This document shows, piece by piece, positions 18,271 to 26,666 of a stretch of 64,000 nt of DNA. Each line of letters opens with the position of its first letter. Position 1 is the stretch's first letter. The notes below the pieces were generated by a model. That model saw nothing but the letters and a program-made list of their open reading frames with translations, was not told where the DNA came from and made no database searches. The stretch comes from Acetobacterium bakii. Its GTDB lineage: Bacteria > Bacillota > Clostridia > Eubacteriales > Eubacteriaceae. Made by a program: the position numbers and the translations under genes. The stretch is taken from positions 1-64,000 of the forward strand of contig NZ_LGYO01000022.1 of assembly GCF_001263355.1 (NCBI RefSeq). Reading direction: 5' to 3'.

Positions 18271-18396
18271 ATGAAAAACAAAATTTACGGCGTTATTGCA
18301 GTGGTGGTTACAAGTTTAGCAGTATTAATGTCAACATCTGCATGCTTCTTTTTTATCAATCAACCGGAAGAACCAACTTGTCTAAGAGGTGAATAA
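18271..18396 (+). CDS. agrD: AgrD-like cyclic autoinducer peptide precursor
   Basis: This 41-codon gene begins at ATG 18271 with a very strong ribosome site (AAAAGGAGGCGAAGGAA). The product has a hydrophobic amphipathic N-terminus (~1-20), then STSACFFFIN, then the acidic tail QPEEPTCLRGE. This is the AgrD plan: leader, Cys-containing core, and a Pro/Glu-rich tail needed for AgrB. By analogy with the clostridial five-residue ring, the predicted signal is a Cys25-to-Ile29 thiolactone (CFFFI), perhaps with a short N-terminal tail. A second Cys in the tail (Cys37) is unusual. It is followed at once by a long perfect hairpin. Confidence 0.85.
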   Translation: MKNKIYGVIAVVVTSLAVLMSTSACFFFINQPEEPTCLRGE

Positions 18397-18397
18397 C

Positions 18398-18446
18398 ATC
18401 ATTTATTAGAAAAGGAGTCCTTGGGACTCCTTTTCTAATAAATGAT
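18398..18446 (+). terminator. 23-bp perfect hairpin after agrD
   Basis: ATCATTTATTAGAAAAGG(AGTCC) pairs perfectly with its complement across a 3-base loop (TTG). The T-stretch lies inside the right arm rather than after it. It begins two bases after the agrD stop. It is probably the terminator and an mRNA 3' stabiliser, and is much longer than a usual terminator. Confidence 0.75.
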
Positions 18447-18504
18447 ACATAATAATTGAAACAGCACGCTTACAAAAGATCTTAAATGAAAAAGAGGAGA
18501 TATT

Positions 18505-20217
18505 TTGGAAAAATTTGATCAAAATAAGGAAATCAGTCTTCAACAGCTGCTGATCAGCATTAAATTAGCCCTTTTATTTTTTTCGGTGATTGCATTTTCC
18601 CAACATTACTTTAAAAATAAGGAGATTTTAGACTTGCTTTCCAATGGCAGCAAAACAATCTTTATTTTTGTATTGATTATAATTGTAATATATGGTGTCG
18701 TGTTTTTTTCAAATAAAGTGGATCCCGATAAACAGCTGGGTCTTTTTAAGTATGGGGAGCTTGCCTTTTTTGTAGTTCTGTCCTTTCTAACTGTTTTTTA
18801 TACCGGTGCATTTGCGAGTAATTTTAAACCGCTTTTTTTATGTGTGATTTTGCTGGCAACTATTGGCCACGGATTAACCATTGGTATGGTCATCGCGGGA
18901 ATTTTATCACTTGGTTTATTAAGTATGGATTTAATAATGGTGCCAAACCAAACGGTGAATCTCTACTTTGAGTACGATTTAGTATTATCCAGTATCTTTC
19001 TTCTGGTAACTTTTACGGTTGGTTATTATGCAAAATTGGAAAATGATCACATCGAGGAACTTCGTGATCTGGCGAATGAGGATGCCCTCACCGGATTATT
19101 CAACCATCGTTATTTCTATGCCAACCTGTATCAAGAAATAGATGAAGCAAAAAAAAATGGCGTTTCTGTTTCGCTGTTTTTTTTGGATATTGATGACTTT
19201 AAAATTTACAATGATCTTTATGGACACACCGTCGGTGATCGTGCGCTCAAAAAAATGGCGAAAATCATTATGGATTTTGCAGGTACTGAATTTGTTGCCT
19301 GTCGCTATGGCGGGGAAGAATTTGCCATCCTTTTGTATAATACTGAAGAAAAACAGGCAATGGAATCTGCAAATAAACTGTGCAGTATAATAGAACAGGC
19401 GGTTTTTGATGGCCAGGAATATCTGCCGGGCCAAAATCTCACTGTTTCAGTAGGGGTATCCGAATATCCAAATAAGGCAAAGGACGCAAACGATCTGGTT
19501 TCGCAGGCCGACCAGGCCCTTTATCGGGCAAAGTTTTTTCGAAAAAACAGGGTCGAGAGCTATGCTTCGATACTTGATAACCTTAAGAACTCGTTATCAG
19601 AAGAAGATGAAACCATTATTACAACCCTGAGAACCCTTATTTCGGTTATAAATTCCCGGGATAAACACACCTACGAACATGTCGAACGGGTTGCAGAATA
19701 TGCTAGTTGGATGGCCGAAGAACTTAATTTGCCTAAACATTTGAAACAAACCCTGGTATATGGTGCGTATATGCATGATATTGGAAAAATCAATACCCCA
19801 AAAGAAGTATTATTAAAGTCGGAAAAACTGACCGAGGAAGAATGGAAAGAGCTGCAACAGCATCCAATCCAGGGCGTTGAAATCATTGAACATGTTGATG
19901 TGATCAAAGATGTCCAACCTCTTATCCTCCAGCACCATGAGTATTATAACGGAAAAGGTTATCCCTATGGTTTGGCAGGTAATCAAATTGCTTATACATC
20001 GCGGATTCTCTCGGTGGTTGATGCCTTTGATGCCATGACATCCCTGCGGCCATACCAACGGAAAAGAAGTGTAGAAGAGGCCTGTGAGGAGCTTATCCGG
20101 TGTCGGGGTACACAGTTTGATCCCAATGTGGTGGATGTATTTATTGGAATTGTGATCAAAAAATTCAATATTGAATTAAATGTTATAAATAGTGGACTAA
20201 GCGATAGCAATGGATGA
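18505..20217 (+). CDS. Membrane-bound GGDEF/HD-GYP c-di-GMP enzyme
   Basis: This 570-residue protein starts at TTG 18505, with GAGGAG six bases upstream. It has five or six N-terminal membrane helices (~15-175), a GGDEF domain with an intact active motif GGEEF (269-273), then an HD-GYP phosphodiesterase domain with HD at 424-425 and GYP at 485-487. The RxxD inhibitory site is absent. Both catalytic motifs look intact, so it could make or break cyclic-di-GMP. It sits between agrD and the second AgrC-like paralogue, suggesting a link of peptide signalling with c-di-GMP. Confidence 0.88.
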   Translation: MEKFDQNKEISLQQLLISIKLALLFFSVIAFSQHYFKNKEILDLLSNGSKTIFIFVLIIIVIYGVVFFSNKVDPDKQLGLFKYGELAFFVVLSFLTVFYTGAFASNFKPLFLCVILLATIGHGLTIGMVIAGILSLGLLSMDLIMVPNQTVNLYFEYDLVLSSIFLLVTFTVGYYAKLENDHIEELRDLANEDALTGLFNHRYFYANLYQEIDEAKKNGVSVSLFFLDIDDFKIYNDLYGHTVGDRALKKMAKIIMDFAGTEFVACRYGGEEFAILLYNTEEKQAMESANKLCSIIEQAVFDGQEYLPGQNLTVSVGVSEYPNKAKDANDLVSQADQALYRAKFFRKNRVESYASILDNLKNSLSEEDETIITTLRTLISVINSRDKHTYEHVERVAEYASWMAEELNLPKHLKQTLVYGAYMHDIGKINTPKEVLLKSEKLTEEEWKELQQHPIQGVEIIEHVDVIKDVQPLILQHHEYYNGKGYPYGLAGNQIAYTSRILSVVDAFDAMTSLRPYQRKRSVEEACEELIRCRGTQFDPNVVDVFIGIVIKKFNIELNVINSGLSDSNG

Positions 20218-20285
20218 AAGGACGGTTGAAAATCAGTAAATGATAATGGGTTGTAAAATAATTTTATGAAATAAGGAGTAATTAT

Positions 20286-20777
20286 TTGAAAGTTTCTATA
20301 CTTGAAATCATATTAAAAGGAATTCCGGAAAATTTAATTTTTACATTAGGATTATTTGCATTCACTAAAACCAGAATAAAATCAAAGCCATATTGGATTG
20401 CTGCGATCATGATTTTTGTCGCGGTATATATTTTAAGACTGATGCCCATTAACTACAGTGTAAACATTATGATAAATGTGATATTCTGCACTGTTTTAGG
20501 GATAAATGTATTGAAAATTAGTTTATTGCAATCGGTAAAAGCCAATTTATTAACCTTTAGTGCAATATTGGTAGGTGAAGCTACAAACTATTTTCTTTTG
20601 CAGTCTATCTGTGGAAGCCAGAAGATGTTAGAAATAATGGGTGATCCAATGACTAAAGTAATTTATACGATTCCATCAACCATTGTTTTTGGGGCGATCA
20701 TATTTACTGCTTATTATTTTAATGTGATAAAGGTTTCAAAGAAAAAAGAAATTTTGAATTTAAAAAAAGAGAGATAA
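20286..20777 (+). CDS. Small polytopic membrane protein, AgrC sensor-domain-like (paralogue 2)
   Basis: This 163-residue protein starts at TTG 20286 after AAGGAG. It is a clear paralogue of the protein at 16953-17459 over its full length, including the ILKGIPE opening and the IPSTIVFGAIIF end, so the locus has had a duplication. It has about five membrane helices and a Lys-rich C-terminal tail, and no catalytic domain. Function is unknown. A role as a kinase-less receptor or AgrB partner is an inference. Confidence 0.6.
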   Translation: MKVSILEIILKGIPENLIFTLGLFAFTKTRIKSKPYWIAAIMIFVAVYILRLMPINYSVNIMINVIFCTVLGINVLKISLLQSVKANLLTFSAILVGEATNYFLLQSICGSQKMLEIMGDPMTKVIYTIPSTIVFGAIIFTAYYFNVIKVSKKKEILNLKKER

Positions 20778-20793
20778 TTTTATCTCTCTTTTT
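20764..20793. terminator. Bidirectional terminator between convergent genes
   Basis: AAAAAGAGAGATA (20764-20776) and TATCTCTCTTTTT (20781-20793) form a 13-bp perfect stem with A-rich and T-rich ends, usable from both sides. The rightward gene stop codon lies inside it. Confidence 0.85.
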
Positions 20794-20805
20794 ATTGTGA
20801 ATGGC

Positions 20806-22299
20806 TCATAATTCATTGACATATTCGGGGATTATCTGTTTGAATAGGTCAACCAATTCAGGATCAAACTGCGTGCCGGAACCCTCAATGATTTCCTGAA
20901 CGGCCATGCTTATTGAAAGCGCTTCGCGGTAGGGTCGGTTATTTGTCATTGCATCAAAGGCATCGACAATGGATAGTATACGACATTCAATGGGAATTTC
21001 TTTTCCGACTAAACCCAAGGGATATCCGGATCCATCCCAGCGTTCCTGATGCTTTAGAATCAGATGGGAAATTTCTTTTAATTCCGATGATTCATTGGCA
21101 ATGCGCTCACCAATGCTGCAATGGGTTTTCATGACATTCCATTCTTCCAGTGTTAAGCGAGTCGGTTTTTTTAAAATGCTGTCGGGGATGCCGACCTTGC
21201 CAATATCATGGAATTTCGATAATAATTGCAGCCGATCAATCCGATTCTGGGTTAAATGAAGGCACTGTCCAATCATTGTGGCCAGGTTGCCCATCCGATT
21301 GGCGTGGCCCTCAGTGATGTAATCTTTGACTTCCAGGGCTTTCATTAATGTTTTAACCAAATTATTCCGGGTGCTGGATTCTTTCAGCAATTTGTTTTGA
21401 TACATATTGTTGTCGGCTTCCTGAAAAAGCCAATCGGTATTGGCAACACCATTTTTATGATGAGAATAGCCAAAGGACAGTGAAATGCTGATGGTGTCAG
21501 TTGATGTGTTAAATACTTTTACAGCGGTGCTTAAACGCTCAAGCATTAATTCAATGGTTGCGGGGTGCTGGTTTAGAATGATAACACCAAATTCGTCACC
21601 GCCGACCCGTGAGACGGTTCCCAGCGCTTGAAAGTTTTCTTTAATCAATTGGCTTGTGGCGGCAATGACCTGATCACCGGCTAAGTGTCCCAGGGTATCA
21701 TTCACCAGTTTTAAACCGTCAATGTCCATCAGAATGAGGGTCAAATTTTCCGCATGCTGATGATTTAAATCCTGCAAAAAAGATTCGAAAAATCGGCGAT
21801 TATACAAATCCGTTAAACTGTCTTTATCCGCAAAATTCCGCAATTGTGTTTCCAGCAGGGTTTGTTCGGTCATATCACGAATGATGATTAACACTTCATC
21901 AAATTCTGAAATGTGGACACGGGCTTCAAAATAATGGATCTTTTCATCATCGATCATTTTAAAATGATGGGTTATCAGGCATCTGGTTTCAACAACCTGG
22001 CTGATGACGCTGTGCAAATCGTTAATGAGGGTTTGATTTGCTGTTATTTTAAAAACTAAGGAATTATCATTTTTAAAAGTATCGCCAAAAGGCGCAATGT
22101 TTCCGCTGACATCGCTGATCAGCAGAATATCTGGAATCGTAGCAATCAAAGCTTTAGTGCGGCCATTGCTGTGTTCCAGATCCACAAGCTTATTCTGGAG
22201 CTCGGAGTAGTAATTCTTTTTAAAGGAATCTTCACCGAGGCCAATGATGGACTCCCGGGTTACCGCTTTTTTAGGTTTGGATTTGTAAGATTCTGTCAT
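20806..22299 (-). CDS. PAS-GGDEF-HD-GYP signalling protein
   Basis: This 497-residue cytoplasmic protein has a PAS-like sensor (~45-155, with the IIIRDMTEQ C-cap), a GGDEF domain with intact GGDEF (233-237) and an HD-GYP domain with HD (364-365) and GYP (425-427). The RxxD inhibitory site is not present. The gene overlaps the end of the upstream iron alcohol dehydrogenase by 29 bases, so the two are translationally coupled. A redox or alcohol-linked input to c-di-GMP turnover is suggested by that pairing. Confidence 0.88.
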   Translation of the reverse strand: MTESYKSKPKKAVTRESIIGLGEDSFKKNYYSELQNKLVDLEHSNGRTKALIATIPDILLISDVSGNIAPFGDTFKNDNSLVFKITANQTLINDLHSVISQVVETRCLITHHFKMIDDEKIHYFEARVHISEFDEVLIIIRDMTEQTLLETQLRNFADKDSLTDLYNRRFFESFLQDLNHQHAENLTLILMDIDGLKLVNDTLGHLAGDQVIAATSQLIKENFQALGTVSRVGGDEFGVIILNQHPATIELMLERLSTAVKVFNTSTDTISISLSFGYSHHKNGVANTDWLFQEADNNMYQNKLLKESSTRNNLVKTLMKALEVKDYITEGHANRMGNLATMIGQCLHLTQNRIDRLQLLSKFHDIGKVGIPDSILKKPTRLTLEEWNVMKTHCSIGERIANESSELKEISHLILKHQERWDGSGYPLGLVGKEIPIECRILSIVDAFDAMTNNRPYREALSISMAVQEIIEGSGTQFDPELVDLFKQIIPEYVNEL

Positions 22300-23446
22300 A
22301 TATGCTTCTCACCTCTTGATCTGTTAATTCTTTTGGATTGGTTACCATACAGGGATCATCTTGGGCATTGGCCACTAAATGGTCCAGGGTTTCAGCACTG
22401 AGTTCTTCAACAGGGATGAAAGAGCGAATCTGTAAATTATTGCGAATTGTACAAATGCGCTGTAGGATGCTTTCGAGAACCAAAGCATCAGTTGCATCAG
22501 CCACGTCAAGGCCAAGTTGTTCGCCGATATTTCTAAAACGTCCGGGAACACTGTCAAAATTCAAGCGGATCACATGTTCAAGCAATATACTGTTACATTC
22601 TCCATGGGGTAAGTCCAGCAGACCACCCATGGAATGGGCCATGGCATGAACGCCACCAAGGCTTGCATTGGAAAAGGCCAAGCCGGCCTGGAGCGAACCC
22701 AGCATTAATTGAAACATGGTGTCAATGGTCCGGTCAGGCAATACTGCCTGTTCAATGACTTGACTAATCAGGCTGATGGCTTCCAGAGCATGAACATCGG
22801 TCAGGGCAGAGTGGGTATCTGAAACATAGGCTTCGATGGCATGGGTTAAGGCATCCATACCGGTACATCCGGTTAGGTAAGGGTCCATGGACATGAGGGG
22901 AACAGGATCGATCAAGGCCAAATCCGGCACCAGCTTTTTGCTGATAATGGCCCGTTTAACATTCGCAGCGGTATCTTTGATAATGGCGAACTGAGAGACG
23001 TCCGCAGAAGATCCGGCGGTGGTGGGAATACAGATTAAGGGCGGACCGGGCATCCGTATTTCGTCAACCCCTTCATAATCCAGTACATGACCGCCATTGG
23101 CGGATACGATGCTGATGCATTTGGCGCAATCAATGGGGCTTCCTCCACCAATGGCAATGATCAAATCGCATTGGTTGGCTAAGAATAATTCAGCCCCGCG
23201 CATGGCTTCGTAATCCTTGGGATTGGGACTGATATCATCAAAAAAATAAATTGCTCGGGTATGGGACTGGATGGCATCATAAATTTCGTCAAACCACCGA
23301 AATTTCTGTACGTCCTTGTCGGTTACAAGCATTGGTTTTTTTGCATTGAAATGGGAAATATACCGCCCGATTAATAAGCGGGCATCCAAACCGATGATAA
23401 TCTCCGGAACCACAAACTTTCTTAAGTCCAAAAGCGGTTCATTCAT
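22271..23446 (-). CDS. Iron-containing alcohol dehydrogenase, ErcA-like
   Basis: This 391-residue class III alcohol dehydrogenase has the nucleotide motif IAIGGGSPIDCAK, the PTTAGSSADV segment and the metal-binding region with DALTHAIEAYVS and VHAMAHSMGGLLDLPHGECN. The N-terminus (LDLRKFVVPEIIIG, ARLLIGRY) resembles ErcA, a regulatory dehydrogenase of Pseudomonas whose gene stands next to a sensor protein. The start is ATG 23446, because GGAGG lies between it and an upstream ATG at 23461. Overlap with the PAS-GGDEF-HD-GYP gene fits a regulatory role, though ordinary catabolic alcohol oxidation cannot be excluded. Confidence 0.85.
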   Translation of the reverse strand: MNEPLLDLRKFVVPEIIIGLDARLLIGRYISHFNAKKPMLVTDKDVQKFRWFDEIYDAIQSHTRAIYFFDDISPNPKDYEAMRGAELFLANQCDLIIAIGGGSPIDCAKCISIVSANGGHVLDYEGVDEIRMPGPPLICIPTTAGSSADVSQFAIIKDTAANVKRAIISKKLVPDLALIDPVPLMSMDPYLTGCTGMDALTHAIEAYVSDTHSALTDVHALEAISLISQVIEQAVLPDRTIDTMFQLMLGSLQAGLAFSNASLGGVHAMAHSMGGLLDLPHGECNSILLEHVIRLNFDSVPGRFRNIGEQLGLDVADATDALVLESILQRICTIRNNLQIRSFIPVEELSAETLDHLVANAQDDPCMVTNPKELTDQEVRSIYDRILQIQT

Positions 23447-23631
23447 TTTCCGATCCTCCATCTTCTGTTACATAATTCAATAATACTATTAAATCAAAAA
23501 AAGAGCAACCGATTACGTAATCGTCAAAAGTCAAAAGATACCACATAAATAAACTAATTGGCTTTAAAAAAAGAATAGGAAGTAGTATAATAATTGAAAT
23601 CTATTAAATAAATTTGCAAGGAGAAAAAGCG

Positions 23632-24606
23632 ATGCAGAAGCTTGATTTACCCCAGGTTGTTGTTAGTAAATGTTTGGGTTTTAGTGAGTGTCGTTACAAT
23701 GGTCAGACCATTCCCGATAAATTTGTAAATAAACTAAAGGATTATGTTGAATATAAAACAGTTTGTGCAGAAGTGGAGATTGGCTTGGGGGTACCCAGAA
23801 ACCCCATCCGGCTGGTCCTGGAAAATGACGAAATTATTTTATATCAACCGGCTACAGAAAAGGAATTTACCAAAGAAATGATAGAGTTTTCTGCGAGCTT
23901 TTTAGACTCACTGGAAGAAGTGGATGGCTTTATACTCAAAGGAAGATCACCGTCCTGTGGGATTAAAGATGTGAAAGTCTATTTGGGAAAAGATAAGGCA
24001 TCGGGGTCGATCAAAGGGATTGGAATATTTGCGGCAGAGGTGGTAAAAAAATACCCCTGTTTAGCAATTGAAGAAGAGGGGCGTTTAACAAACTTTAGGA
24101 TCAGAGAACATTTTCTCACAAAGCTGTATTTAATGACAAAGCTGCGCCAGGTTAAAAAGACAAAAACCATGGCGGCGCTGGTAAAATTTCAGGCTGAAAA
24201 CAAGTATTTATTGATGGCATATAATCAAAAAGAACAAAAAATACTGGGCCGGATTGTTGCCAATCACGAAAAACGATCTTTTGATGAGTTGTTTGATGAT
24301 TATCGAAATCACCTGGGCGCGGCTTTTTCAAAGCTGCCAAAATACACCAATTATATCAATGCGTTAACCCACATTTTTGGTTATTTTTCGGAAAATCTTT
24401 CGGCTGAAGAAAAAAAGTTTGTTTTAGGTACTTTTGAAAAATACAAAAAAGGACTTATACCGTTAAGTGTGCCGATTAATGTTTTAGAAACCTATGCGAT
24501 AAAGTATGAACAAACATATTTATTGGAACAAAGTATTTGGGAGCCTTTTCCGCAAGAATTAATGGACATTAGCGACACCGGTAAAATGGAAAATTTATCA
24601 GTTTAA
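23632..24606 (+). CDS. DUF523 and DUF1722 (YbgA-type) fusion protein
   Basis: This 324-residue protein starts at ATG 23632 after AAGGAG. The N-terminal DUF523 domain (1-~150) has the conserved KCLG..CRYNG opening and a GRSPSCGIKDV motif, suggesting bound metal or reactive cysteines. The C-terminal DUF1722/YbgA domain (~190-310) has the KYLLMAYNQ and LGRIVANH segments. This domain pair is common, but its biochemical role is not established. It appears to be a single-gene unit. Confidence 0.85.
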   Translation: MQKLDLPQVVVSKCLGFSECRYNGQTIPDKFVNKLKDYVEYKTVCAEVEIGLGVPRNPIRLVLENDEIILYQPATEKEFTKEMIEFSASFLDSLEEVDGFILKGRSPSCGIKDVKVYLGKDKASGSIKGIGIFAAEVVKKYPCLAIEEEGRLTNFRIREHFLTKLYLMTKLRQVKKTKTMAALVKFQAENKYLLMAYNQKEQKILGRIVANHEKRSFDELFDDYRNHLGAAFSKLPKYTNYINALTHIFGYFSENLSAEEKKFVLGTFEKYKKGLIPLSVPINVLETYAIKYEQTYLLEQSIWEPFPQELMDISDTGKMENLSV

Positions 24607-24656
24607 TCGGGGGGAAGCCCTGCAATCCAGTTTGCCAATGAGGATTAAACTGATAA
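24595..24656 (+). repeat. 14-bp perfect inverted repeat spanning a gene end
   Basis: TTATCAGTTTAATC (24595-24608) and GATTAAACTGATAA (24643-24656) are exact complements separated by 34 bases. The left arm contains the last codons and stop of the DUF523/DUF1722 gene. No T-run follows, so it is not a standard rightward terminator. It may be an mRNA-end structure or a remnant of a mobile element. Confidence 0.6.
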
Positions 24657-24734
24657 GGTGGTTACTGAACTTATTAAATGGGTACTAAATTTATAAGTAG
24701 GTTTTTTCAGATTGAATTAAATAAAGAGGTGAAA

Positions 24735-25034
24735 ATGAACCTGTTAAATTTACCAAAGCTCCCTCTTTCAGAGGAATTAACAACTATTTTAGTGAAAAAT
24801 AAAAATGTAATAATTGAACAAATCATCAGCACCGGTCAGGTATCAGATTGGTATGATCAGGAAAAATCAGAATTTGTAATTTTGTTGGAAGGCAATGCTG
24901 AAATTGAATATGAAAATGCAGCGGTGGTACCATTAATAAAAGGCGATACGCTTTTAATAACTCCCCACCAAAAACATCGGGTGGTATACACGTCCTGTGA
25001 ACCGCCATGTATTTGGCTCTGTGTGTATTTCTAA
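24735..25034 (+). CDS. Small cupin-domain protein
   Basis: This 99-residue single cupin barrel has the pattern VSDWYDQEKSEFVILLEGNAE for motif 1 and PHQKHRVVYT for motif 2, with a His in motif 2 that could bind metal. Motif 1 lacks the usual H-x-H pair, so metal binding is uncertain. ATG 24735 with AGAGGTG upstream is the likely start. It stands 27 bases before an amino acid ABC transporter and may be co-transcribed. Substrate unknown. Confidence 0.75.
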   Translation: MNLLNLPKLPLSEELTTILVKNKNVIIEQIISTGQVSDWYDQEKSEFVILLEGNAEIEYENAAVVPLIKGDTLLITPHQKHRVVYTSCEPPCIWLCVYF

Positions 25035-25061
25035 ATTAAAAAGAATGATGGAAGTGATTAA

Positions 25062-25868
25062 ATGAAAAGACTACTTATATGCTTATTGGTATTATTATCT
25101 GTTGTTATTATGGTTACCGGCTGTGGAAGTCCAAAAGATGAAGGAAGTACCGGAAAAACACTGGTGGTTGGCATGGAGCTGGCTTATCCGCCGTTTGAAA
25201 CAAAGGACGAACAGGGCAATCCCAGCGGCGTCAGTGTGGATTTAGCCAAGGCTTTGGGCGCGTATTTGGGGCGACCGGTACAAATCGAGAACACAAACTG
25301 GGACGGCCTCATCCCGTCACTCCAAACCGGTAAAGTTGACCTTGTCTTATCATCGATGACGATTACCGATGAGCGCAGTAAGGTTGTGGATTTTTCTGAT
25401 CCTTATGCCCATTCTTATCTGGCGTTGTTATTAAATAAAAATTCCGACATTGCGGCCATTGAGGATTTGAACCAAACCGGAAAAGTCATTGATGTTAAAA
25501 AAGGGACCACCGGCTATATCTATGCCACCAACAATTTAACCAATGCCACAATCAATGCCCTGGCCTCAGAAAATGCCTGTGTCACCGAGGTTGCCCAGGG
25601 AAAAGCCGATGCTTTCATTTATGATCAGCTGACCATTTACCGTCAGAATCAGCTAAATCCAGACACCACCAAAGCCATCCTGATTCCCTTTCAGGAGAGT
25701 GAAAGCTGGGGAATGGCTGTTAATAAGGGCAATACCGAGCTGGTTGGCCAAATCAACGATTTTTTGAAGGAATATAAGACAACCGGCGGCTACGATGCCC
25801 TCACCGAAAAATATTTGAAAGAGGAAAAGCAAACCTTTGACACCCTTGGTTTTCCCTGGTTTTTTTAA
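25062..25868 (+). CDS. Polar amino acid ABC transporter, substrate-binding lipoprotein
   Basis: This 268-residue family 3 solute-binding protein has a lipoprotein signal peptide with the lipobox VTGC and acylated Cys21. The mature part shows LVVGMELAYPPFETKDEQG and DLVLSSMTITDERSKVVDFSDPY, the amino acid-binding signature. Substrate (glutamine, cystine, arginine or similar) cannot be settled from sequence. Permease and ATPase genes follow directly, so the operon is a complete importer. Confidence 0.93.
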   Translation: MKRLLICLLVLLSVVIMVTGCGSPKDEGSTGKTLVVGMELAYPPFETKDEQGNPSGVSVDLAKALGAYLGRPVQIENTNWDGLIPSLQTGKVDLVLSSMTITDERSKVVDFSDPYAHSYLALLLNKNSDIAAIEDLNQTGKVIDVKKGTTGYIYATNNLTNATINALASENACVTEVAQGKADAFIYDQLTIYRQNQLNPDTTKAILIPFQESESWGMAVNKGNTELVGQINDFLKEYKTTGGYDALTEKYLKEEKQTFDTLGFPWFF

Positions 25869-25880
25869 TTAAGGAGAGTT

Positions 25881-26666
25881 ATGACAGAATTAGAAAATAA
25901 AAAACCAACCACCCTCAATAAAATTCTCAGCGGCCTTTTTGTTGCCACCATTCTGGTTGGTTTTTTATGGCTATCAATCCGCTCAATTGGTTTGGAACTG
26001 GATTTTTCAACCTTGCTGCCATACAAACAGAGACTCTGGCAAGGTTTCGTAATGACGATTATTATATCGGTGGGAAGCTTAATTGTCAGCCTGTTCATTG
26101 GGTCGATCACAGCCATTGGTCAGAATGCCAGAATACTGGCAATTAGCTATCTTTGCAAGACCTATGTCCAGATTATCCGCGGAACCCCGCTGTTGGTGCA
26201 GATTTACTTTTTTTATTATATTATTGGCACCGCCTGGGGAATCGATAATCGGTATGTGGCGGGAATCCTTATTCTGTCTATCTTTGAAGGCGCTTATATC
26301 TCCGAGATTGTTAGAGGGGGACTGGAAAGCATTGACCATCAACAGTATGAAATTGCCAAAGCCATTGGTCTCACACCAATAAAAACTCTTCAATTTGTGA
26401 CGCTGCCGATTTTGCTGTCGCGGATCCTGCCGGCACTGGCAGGACAATTTGCATCAATTATCAAGGATTCTTCATTATTATCTGTTATTGCTGTTATCGA
26501 GCTTACCCAAACTATTCAGGAAATATCCGCAGATAACTTTCGGATGTTTGAAAATTATATATTTGTGGGGCTGTTGTATTTCATCCTTACCTTTAGCGTT
26601 TCCATGATATCGGGAGTATTAGAAAGGCGGTATAACCATGAATATCGAACTAATAAATATCTGTAA
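25881..26666 (+). CDS. Polar amino acid ABC transporter, permease
   Basis: This 261-residue inner-membrane protein has about five helices and the HisM/GlnP-type motif YVQIIRGTPLLVQIYFFYY. The EAA loop, the contact with the ATPase, is seen in YEIAKAIGLTPIKTLQFVTLP. It follows the binding protein after 12 bases. Its 3' end overlaps the ATPase gene by 29 bases. Confidence 0.93.
   Translation: MTELENKKPTTLNKILSGLFVATILVGFLWLSIRSIGLELDFSTLLPYKQRLWQGFVMTIIISVGSLIVSLFIGSITAIGQNARILAISYLCKTYVQIIRGTPLLVQIYFFYYIIGTAWGIDNRYVAGILILSIFEGAYISEIVRGGLESIDHQQYEIAKAIGLTPIKTLQFVTLPILLSRILPALAGQFASIIKDSSLLSVIAVIELTQTIQEISADNFRMFENYIFVGLLYFILTFSVSMISGVLERRYNHEYRTNKYL

Noticed and set aside
18210-18392. 60-codon open frame before and over agrD
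   Set aside because: It lies in another frame, with no ribosome site. The AgrD frame at 18271 has the strong ribosome site and the right sequence.
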